Source of the DNA: JAQUCI01 sp964553255 | GTDB taxonomy: Bacteria; Bacillota_I; Bacilli_A; Erysipelotrichales; Erysipelotrichaceae | Direction of reading: 5' to 3' | Assembly: GCA_964553255.1 (NCBI GenBank) | Contig: CAZKJS010000037.1 | Location: 1-15,999, forward strand | DNA: 15,999 nucleotides | Part shown: in pieces, positions 5,798 to 11,060 of the stretch | How the letters are laid out: every line of letters starts with the position of its first letter | Numbering within the stretch: position 1 is the first letter of the stretch | Position numbers and translations under genes: made by a program | Notes under the pieces: model-generated | What the model saw: only the letters and a program-made list of their open reading frames with translations | Databases searched by the model: none | What the model was told of the DNA's origin: nothing

Positions 5798-7879
5798 ATG
5801 ATGAAAGATTATGAAGCGGCTTTAATACGCAATGTTTGTTTATTGGGCCATAGTGGTAGTGGTAAATCCACTTTCGCTGAAGCAGCACTATTTGTGACTA
5901 AGGCGATCGACCGCATGGGTAAGACCAGTGATGGTGCTAATACCATGGACTATGACCAAGAAGAGATCAAGAAAGGTAGTTCGATTTATTCTGGTATCGC
6001 ACCAGTACAATGGAAAAACGGAAAGATCAATTTTATCGATACACCAGGGTATCAAGATTATATTGGTGAAATGGAAGCAGCTATCGCCGTTTCTGATGGC
6101 CTTTTAATTTTAGTTAGTGCCAAAGATGGTATTCAAACTGGTACTGAAAAAGCTTGGAAAATCGTAGCTAAAAAGAAAATTCCAAGTGTCTTCTTTATCA
6201 ATAAGATGGATGAAGAAAATGCGTCTTTTGAAAAAGCATATGGTGAACTTAGAAGTAAGTTCCATAATTCGATCGTAGCATTTGAACTACCAATAATTGA
6301 GAAAAATAAGACAGTTGGAACGGTTAACATTCTTAAAAGCAAAGCTTTCTATTATGGTGAAAATGAGGGTAAGGAAGTACCATCAGAAATGAGTGAGACC
6401 GTTAAAAAACACTATGACCAAATAATGGAAGCAGTAGCCAGTGCTGATGAAGAGCTTATGGAAAAGTTTTTCGCTGGTGAAGAGTTTACGGAAGAAGAAG
6501 TGATAAGAGGATTAAAACTTGGGGTTTTAAATGGTGAGGTTAGACCAGTACTATGTGGTAGCACTTTACATCATAATGGTATTGAAATCGTCTTAAAGAC
6601 AATTTTTGAATATTATCCCTCATTTTCTGAGCATAAGACAATCAAGGCTAAGAATCGTAAAGGCGAAGAAATTGAGCTTGAAACAAGCGAAAACGCACCG
6701 TTTTCAGCTTTAGTATTTAAAACGATCATTGATCCTTTTGTTGGTCGATTATCTTTTATCAAGGTTAATAGTGGCACGTTAACACTCGATGCTTCAATCA
6801 TTAACGTTCAACAAGATAAAGCAGAGAAATTCAATCAAATTAGTGTCATGATGGGTAAAACACAACATCCAGTAACGAAACTTACAGTTGGTGATATTGG
6901 GGTACTAACAAAACTTCAAAATACGCAAACTAATGACACATTAGCGACATCTGCTCTGCCAGTTATCTTACCAACTATTACATTTAGTAAACCAATGTTA
7001 GCGGTAGCGATTGAACCAAAGAGCAAAAACGATGAAGATAAGATGTCAGGTGCATTACAGAGAATTTTAGAAGAAGATATGACATGTAAAATTGTTAAAA
7101 ACGCTGAAACTAGACAAACTGTACTTTATGGTGTCGGTGATCAACATATTGATGTGTTAGTGAATCGTCTAAAAAATAAATATAAAGTAGAGATAACCTT
7201 AGTAGAACCAAAGGTTCAATACCGTGAAACTATTAAAGGTAAAGCTGAAGTCCAGGGTAAACATAAAAAACAAAGTGGTGGAGCTGGTCAGTTTGGTGAT
7301 GTATGGGTTCGCTTTGAGCCTTGTGATTCTGAAGAGATGGTCTTTGCGGAAGAAGTATTTGGTGGTGCGGTTCCACGCCAATACTTCCCAGCAGTTGAAA
7401 CGGGTCTTAGAGAATGTATGCAGAAGGGTATCTTAGCTGGTTATAAAATGGTTGGTGTTAAAGCGACTCTTTATGATGGTTCATATCATCCAGTTGACTC
7501 AAAGGAAATTGCCTTTAAATCAGCTGCGCGTTTAGCGTATAAAGCTGGTATGCCTAAAGCTCATCCAATCCTACTTGAACCAATTGGTAAGTGTAGTGTT
7601 TATATTCCAGATGATTATACTGGTACCGTAATTGGTGACTTTAATAAGCGTCGTGGTATAATAATGGGGATGGATATGATTGAAGATGGCGTGCAATGTG
7701 TTAACGCTGAAGTTCCATTAGCTGAGATGCAGAAATATGCGACTGAGTTAAGATCAATGACTCAAGGGAGAGGTAGTTTTGATCTAAGTTTTGATCGCTA
7801 TGAACCAGCACCGCAACCAATCGCTGATAAAGTGATTGCCGAAGCAGCTCGCAATAAAGAAGAGGATGAGGAAGATTAA
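5798..7879 (+). CDS. EF-G-like translational GTPase (EF-G paralog)
   Basis: At 693 residues this has the full EF-G architecture: GTPase domain, domain II, domain III, domain IV and a C-terminal ferredoxin-like domain. The P-loop is GHSGSGKS (17-24), G3 is DTPGY (81-85) and G4 is NKMD (135-138). Domain IV contains GGAGQFGDVWVRFEP and SYHPVDSKEIAFKSAARLAYK, clearly EF-G-like. Two features set it apart from housekeeping EF-G. The P-loop is GHSGSGKS instead of AHIDAGKT. The catalytic His of DTPGH is Tyr, and switch I reads KKGSSIYSG where EF-G has RGITI. It therefore belongs with the EF-G-like/FusA2-type paralogs, whose role is not settled. It is not next to rpsL, rpsG or tuf. ATGs at 5798 and 5801 both follow AAGGGG (5788-5793); the second has the better spacing (7 nt). 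Confidence 0.9.
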   Translation: MMKDYEAALIRNVCLLGHSGSGKSTFAEAALFVTKAIDRMGKTSDGANTMDYDQEEIKKGSSIYSGIAPVQWKNGKINFIDTPGYQDYIGEMEAAIAVSDGLLILVSAKDGIQTGTEKAWKIVAKKKIPSVFFINKMDEENASFEKAYGELRSKFHNSIVAFELPIIEKNKTVGTVNILKSKAFYYGENEGKEVPSEMSETVKKHYDQIMEAVASADEELMEKFFAGEEFTEEEVIRGLKLGVLNGEVRPVLCGSTLHHNGIEIVLKTIFEYYPSFSEHKTIKAKNRKGEEIELETSENAPFSALVFKTIIDPFVGRLSFIKVNSGTLTLDASIINVQQDKAEKFNQISVMMGKTQHPVTKLTVGDIGVLTKLQNTQTNDTLATSALPVILPTITFSKPMLAVAIEPKSKNDEDKMSGALQRILEEDMTCKIVKNAETRQTVLYGVGDQHIDVLVNRLKNKYKVEITLVEPKVQYRETIKGKAEVQGKHKKQSGGAGQFGDVWVRFEPCDSEEMVFAEEVFGGAVPRQYFPAVETGLRECMQKGILAGYKMVGVKATLYDGSYHPVDSKEIAFKSAARLAYKAGMPKAHPILLEPIGKCSVYIPDDYTGTVIGDFNKRRGIIMGMDMIEDGVQCVNAEVPLAEMQKYATELRSMTQGRGSFDLSFDRYEPAPQPIADKVIAEAARNKEEDEED

Positions 7880-7888
7880 TTCTTCCTC
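7868..7888 (+). repeat. Hairpin straddling the EF-G-like stop codon
   Basis: GAGGAAGA (7868-7875) and TCTTCCTC (7881-7888) form an 8-bp stem with a TTAAT loop that contains the TAA stop. No T-tract follows, so it is a poor terminator. It could reduce read-through into the SIS genes or protect the upstream mRNA 3' end. Confidence 0.4.
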
Positions 7889-7912
7889 TTAATTAAGAAA
7901 AGGGGAAATAAA

Positions 7913-8656
7913 ATGGCTACGTATCATGATTTGTTTAAGGTTGGGAAGCAGTATTTAGCTGAAGTTTGTGCAACACAAAAAGATGTTATCAAAGCATCAG
8001 CGCAACTGATGGGAGATTGTATGCTTGATAACGGATTGATCCAATTATTTGGGGTTAATCATAATCACGCTTTTACGATGGAACTTTTCTATCGGGCTGG
8101 AGGCTTAATGCCTTATCATGGTTTCAATACCCGTGATCTAGTACTAAGAGGTAAGGTAAGTAAAGAAGAATATGATGATAAGAACTTCCTTAATCGAAGT
8201 GATATCGTTGATATCATGTGGGATATGTACAATGTGGCAGCTAATGATATGTTTATTATCTGCAGTGATCTTGGTAATGAAGGCTGTGTCATTGATTTAG
8301 CATTAAAAGCTAAAGCTAAAGGTCATAAATTGATCGTTGTGACATCATTGAAAGAAGCACAAAAAGTAGCTAGCAAACATCCTTCCAATAAGAAGTTATA
8401 TGAATTGGCTGACATGGTAATTGATACTTGTACGCCTAATCCAGATGTTGTGACTAAACTAAAAAGTGGTGCCATGATAAACCAAATGGCAACTTTGACT
8501 GGTAATACGATCGCGCAAATGTTGACAGCTGAGATTTATAAGTATCTTGTTGATAATGGTAATGATGCACCAGTACTATTAAGTGCAAATGTAACTGGCG
8601 CTGATGTCCATAATCGAGCGATATCTGACAAGTATCTTGGACGCTGGAACGCGTAA
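7913..8656 (+). CDS. SIS-domain protein with altered sugar-phosphate motifs
   Basis: A 247-residue soluble protein with one SIS (sugar isomerase) fold, homologous along its whole length to the next gene and to UPF0309-type SIS proteins. Conserved landmarks are FYRAGGLMPYHGF (59-71), DMYNVAANDMFI (104-115), the alternating helix-strand core ALKAKAKGHKLIVVTSL, and KKLYELADMVIDTC. The ligand motifs differ from the family. GSGHS is GVNHN (48-52), SNSG is SDLG (118-121), SGK is SNK (158-160), and GPxGD is TPNPD (174-178). These positions normally hold the phosphosugar, so this copy probably has lost or changed substrate binding, perhaps serving as a structural or regulatory partner of its paralog. 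That is inference. The SD AAAGGGG lies 7 nt before the ATG. It is 33 nt downstream of the EF-G-like gene and 13 nt upstream of its paralog. Confidence 0.85.
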   Translation: MATYHDLFKVGKQYLAEVCATQKDVIKASAQLMGDCMLDNGLIQLFGVNHNHAFTMELFYRAGGLMPYHGFNTRDLVLRGKVSKEEYDDKNFLNRSDIVDIMWDMYNVAANDMFIICSDLGNEGCVIDLALKAKAKGHKLIVVTSLKEAQKVASKHPSNKKLYELADMVIDTCTPNPDVVTKLKSGAMINQMATLTGNTIAQMLTAEIYKYLVDNGNDAPVLLSANVTGADVHNRAISDKYLGRWNA

Positions 8657-8669
8657 GAAGGAGCTAATC

Positions 8670-9410
8670 ATGACACAAATAACAATGGAATATTTCTATG
8701 ACGAGTTGATTAAAATACTAGGTGTACTTGAAACTGAACAAGGTGAAAATATTGAAAAGGCTGCCAAGCTATGTGCTGATACGATGATGAATGGTGGCGT
8801 TGTACATGTCTTTGGTTCAGGACATTCGGTTGGTGTTGGCTTTGAACTGCGTGAACGTGTTGGTTCATTAGTGCCATTTCATCATATTCGTACCGATGAT
8901 TTCGTTATCAAAGGCTATACTACCTTAGAAGATTTTAAGAATCCTAACGATATCTTTGAGCGTCGTTCTGGTATTTCCGCAAAGATGTATGATCTATATA
9001 ATGTACAAGCAAATGATGCCTTTATCATTATTTCTAACTCAGGCATTAACGGCTTAGTCATTGATATGGCGATTAAAGCTAAAGAAATGGGACAAAAAGT
9101 CATCGTAATGACAAGTATGCAACATACAACAGCTGAACCAAGTCGCCATCCAAGTGGTAAAAAACTTTATGAACTTGGTGATGTTGTTATCGATAACTGT
9201 GGACCTCAAGGTGATGCTTTGATTGAAACAGGTCGAGTAGAAAAAATCTGTTCAATATCAAGTATTACTGGTGCTTTTATTGCTCAATCCTTAGTGACGG
9301 AGATCTGTCGCATTATGGAAGAGTGTGATTATGAACTACCACTATTAAGAGAAACTGAGCATCAAGCAGCTAATGAAGAACTAAAAGCGCGTTATCGTCG
9401 CTGCGAATAA
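8670..9410 (+). CDS. SIS-domain sugar-phosphate-binding protein (UPF0309-like)
   Basis: A 246-residue cytoplasmic SIS-domain protein with intact family motifs. GSGHS (49-53) is the loop contacting the sugar phosphate, SNSG (122-125) is the serine loop, SRHPSGKKLYELGD (158-171) follows, and DNCGPQGDA (175-183) is next. This fits a phosphosugar isomerase or binding protein of the UPF0309 group; the substrate is not known, with amino-sugar phosphates a common guess. The start is the ATG at 8670, which follows AAGGAG (8658-8663) with 6-nt spacing. An upstream in-frame ATG (8604) would overlap the previous gene by 53 nt and lacks an SD. Its stop overlaps the ATG of the following gene (TAATG), so expression of the two is probably coupled. 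With the preceding paralog it may form a heteromer, since SIS domains usually dimerise and place active sites at the interface. Confidence 0.9.
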   Translation: MTQITMEYFYDELIKILGVLETEQGENIEKAAKLCADTMMNGGVVHVFGSGHSVGVGFELRERVGSLVPFHHIRTDDFVIKGYTTLEDFKNPNDIFERRSGISAKMYDLYNVQANDAFIIISNSGINGLVIDMAIKAKEMGQKVIVMTSMQHTTAEPSRHPSGKKLYELGDVVIDNCGPQGDALIETGRVEKICSISSITGAFIAQSLVTEICRIMEECDYELPLLRETEHQAANEELKARYRRCE

Positions 9411-10324
9411 TGAACAGGTTACTTGATCTAACTAGCAACAGTATGCAAAGCCTAAACAAAAAAGCGTTGCTTGAAGCAATCGCTAATAGTGAGGGTAGAG
9501 TAATGATGGCAGAGACCATTGGTACTGTTATGCCGATGCTAGGCAACATCACAAATGCTGAGTTTGTCGCAGCGATGGGTGTTGAGATGATAACGCTCAA
9601 TGTTTTAGATGTTGATAAGCCAACTATCAATGGACTAACTGATACTACTGATGTTATTGGTAAGGTTGCGGAATTAACTGGTCGTATCATTGGCATTAAT
9701 CTGGAACCAGTAGGTCAAACCACCTTAGATCAAAAAGATAATATCTGGGCTTTAAGTAGTGGCCGTAAAGCAACGGTTGCTAATGCAAAAAAAGCACTTG
9801 CGCAAGGAGTAAGATTTATTACGCTTACCGGTAATCCAGGGGTAGGCGTAGATAAGCAAGCAATAGCTACATCACTGCTTGAACTAAAAGAGGCAGTTGG
9901 TCAAGATATGATATTGATCGCTGGCAAAATGCATGCGTCTGGCATTGTAAATGAAGCCAACACAAAGCTTATTACAATAGAAGATGTTACTACTTATATT
10001 GATAATGGTGCTGATATTATCTTACTGCCAGCGCCAGGTACAATTGGCGGAATAACCCAAGATTATATCGAATCATTGATCAGTTATATCCATCAGCGGG
10101 GTAAACTCGCGATGACAGCGATTGGCACATCACAAGAAGGTGCTGATGTTGATACTATAAAAAGAATTGCTCTGATGTGTAAGATGGCGGGAGCTGACAT
10201 CCATCATTTAGGTGATGCTGGTTATCTTGGAATGGCTTTACCTGAAAACATCTTCGCTTATAGTGTTGCGATAAGGGGGATTCGTCATACTTATCGTCGC
10301 ATGGCTATGTCGATAAAAAGATAA
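9410..10324 (+). CDS. Predicted TIM-barrel protein of the DUF7916 kind
   Basis: A 304-residue soluble protein without signal peptide. The alternating strand-helix pattern and glycine-rich turns suggest a (beta/alpha)8 barrel. Markers in order are SEGRVMMAETIG (27-38), NAEFVAAMGVEMITLNVLDV, GINLEPVGQTT, RFITLTGNPGVGV, LIAGKMHASG, ADIILLPAPGTIGG, AMTAIGTSQEGAD and HHLGDAGYLG. Late phosphate-gripping-type glycine motifs and several acidic loop residues suggest an enzyme acting on a phosphorylated small molecule, but no reaction can be named. From memory it resembles the DUF7916 family; a profile search would decide this. The ATG overlaps the stop of the upstream SIS gene by 1 nt, so the two probably act in the same pathway, for example isomerase followed by lyase or aldolase. 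A strong terminator follows directly. Confidence 0.75.
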   Translation: MNRLLDLTSNSMQSLNKKALLEAIANSEGRVMMAETIGTVMPMLGNITNAEFVAAMGVEMITLNVLDVDKPTINGLTDTTDVIGKVAELTGRIIGINLEPVGQTTLDQKDNIWALSSGRKATVANAKKALAQGVRFITLTGNPGVGVDKQAIATSLLELKEAVGQDMILIAGKMHASGIVNEANTKLITIEDVTTYIDNGADIILLPAPGTIGGITQDYIESLISYIHQRGKLAMTAIGTSQEGADVDTIKRIALMCKMAGADIHHLGDAGYLGMALPENIFAYSVAIRGIRHTYRRMAMSIKR

Positions 10325-10353
10325 ACAGCTCAGATTTCTGAGCTGTTTTCTTT
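10323..10353. terminator. Strong bidirectional terminator
   Basis: AAACAGCTCAGA (10323-10334) is the exact reverse complement of TCTGAGCTGTTT (10337-10348). TTTTCTTT follows on the plus strand, and TTTATCTTTTT extends from the stem on the minus strand. It closes the SIS/TIM-barrel run and the convergent arsR-family gene, whose stop codon (10330-10332) is inside the stem. Confidence 0.88.
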
Positions 10354-10701
10354 AATGTGTTCAAGACCACTTTCAAATAAATAGGAAACATGATCATCAG
10401 CTAAGCAGTAAAATACTACTTTACCTTCACGGCGATTTTTAACAATGTTTGCTTGTCTTAAGATTCTTAATTGGTGAGAGATAGCTGATTTACTCATATT
10501 TAATAGAATTCCTAGATCACATACGCACATTTCATGTTTATCAAGGGCGCAGATAATACTAATCCGCGTTTTATCACCTAAGATCTTAAAAAAATCACTT
10601 AAGGTGCTTAAATCTTCAGTCTTTTCCATTTTTAACATTACTGCATTAACAATATCAGCATGAATCACTTCACAATCATAAGCATGAGTTATTTTAGTCA
10701 A
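10330..10701 (-). CDS. cadC: ArsR/SmtB-family metal-sensing repressor, CadC type
   Basis: A 123-residue winged-helix repressor that releases DNA when it binds metal. SDFFKILGDKTRISIICAL (35-53) is the family N-terminal helix. ELCVCDL-like EMCVCDLG (57-64) carries Cys59 and Cys61 of the alpha-3N thiolate site. MSKSAISHQLRILRQANIVK is the recognition helix region, and KVVFYCL the wing. D102, H104, H115 and E118 have the same spacing as the alpha-5 Zn site of pI258 CadC (D101, H103, H114, E117). The N-terminal CadC pair C7-xxx-C11 appears here as H6-xxx-C10, so the thiolate site may have a His ligand. The start is TTG at 10701, with AAGGAGG (10716-10710) 8 nt away. It is divergent from the HMA protein and ATPase, whose promoter it probably represses. 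A weak extended -10 for it, TGG-TAAAAT, lies at 10738-10730. Confidence 0.93.
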   Translation of the reverse strand: MTKITHAYDCEVIHADIVNAVMLKMEKTEDLSTLSDFFKILGDKTRISIICALDKHEMCVCDLGILLNMSKSAISHQLRILRQANIVKNRREGKVVFYCLADDHVSYLFESGLEHIKENSSEI

Positions 10702-10716
10702 AAGGAGTTCCTCCTT
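10702..10716 (-). promoter_or_regulatory. Possible SD-sequestering hairpin before the cadC-like gene
   Basis: In the minus-strand mRNA, AAGGAG (10716-10711) can pair with CTCCTT (10707-10702) around a GAA loop, burying the ribosome site directly before a TTG start. This could keep repressor synthesis low. The stem is 6 bp with a 3-nt loop, so stability is moderate. Confidence 0.4.
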
Positions 10717-10766
10717 ATATCTTGATTTTATTTTACCACATTAACATTAAACATAGTTGTTTATCG

Positions 10767-10796
10767 TTGACAATTGAATACATATTCAACTATAAT
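10767..10796 (+). promoter_or_regulatory. Consensus sigma-A promoter of the metal-efflux operon
   Basis: TTGACA (10767-10772) and TATAAT (10791-10796) are both perfect consensus with an 18-bp spacer. The spacer is occupied by an operator palindrome, so a bound repressor would block RNA polymerase. A strong promoter kept off by an ArsR-type repressor is the usual design. Confidence 0.88.
10774..10789 (+). promoter_or_regulatory. Operator 1 (CadC-type), between -35 and -10
   Basis: TTGAATACATATTCAA is a perfect inverted repeat (6-4-6), lying wholly within the promoter spacer. It has the form TTGA-N8-TCAA, like the TGAA/TTCA-type sites of ArsR-family repressors. Confidence 0.75.
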
Positions 10797-10804
10797 AGTC
10801 ATAG

Positions 10805-10820
10805 TTGAGCAACCATTCAA
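10805..10820 (+). promoter_or_regulatory. Operator 2, near the transcription start
   Basis: TTGAGCAACCATTCAA has the same TTGA-N8-TCAA form; the wider arms AGTTGA (10803-10808) and TCAACT (10817-10822) are perfect. Its centre is 31 bp from that of operator 1, about three helical turns, which places both on the same DNA face. Confidence 0.65.
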
Positions 10821-10837
10821 CTGAAAAGAGGTAGAAT

Positions 10838-11059
10838 ATGATTAAAACTTATATCCTTAACGATCTTGATTGTGCAGTTTGTGCTAGCAAGATCGAAGCG
10901 AATATCATAAAGATCAAAGGGGTTAATCGCGTTAATGTGAACTTTCTTGCTGGCAAGATAGAGATCGATGCTAGTGAAGAAGATCATGAAGATATCCTTA
11001 AAGCGGCTAAGAAGATCGTAAAACGTTATGAACCAGATGTTGAGTTAGTAATCGGTTAA
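10838..11059 (+). CDS. Stand-alone heavy-metal-associated (HMA) domain protein
   Basis: A 73-residue cytoplasmic metal-binding protein of ferredoxin-like HMA fold. The metal loop is DLDCAVCASKIE (9-20) with C12-x-x-C15. GVNRVNVNFLAGKIEID and a final acidic helix and strand complete the beta-alpha-beta-beta-alpha-beta fold. The DCxxC form, with an Asp before the first Cys, is typical of the N-terminal domains of Zn/Cd/Pb ATPases rather than copper chaperones (usually MxCxxC). The ATPase immediately downstream lacks its own N-terminal HMA domain and begins 1 nt after this stop codon. This gene is therefore best read as that missing domain encoded separately, delivering or sensing Zn(II)/Cd(II). 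AGAGGT (10827-10832) serves as SD. It is first in the operon under the repressor-controlled promoter. Confidence 0.9.
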   Translation: MIKTYILNDLDCAVCASKIEANIIKIKGVNRVNVNFLAGKIEIDASEEDHEDILKAAKKIVKRYEPDVELVIG

Positions 11060-11060
11060 T

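Noticed and set aside
9370..9696. 108-codon open frame on the minus strand
   Set aside because: It is antisense to the SIS/TIM-barrel junction, with no SD and no recognisable protein features.
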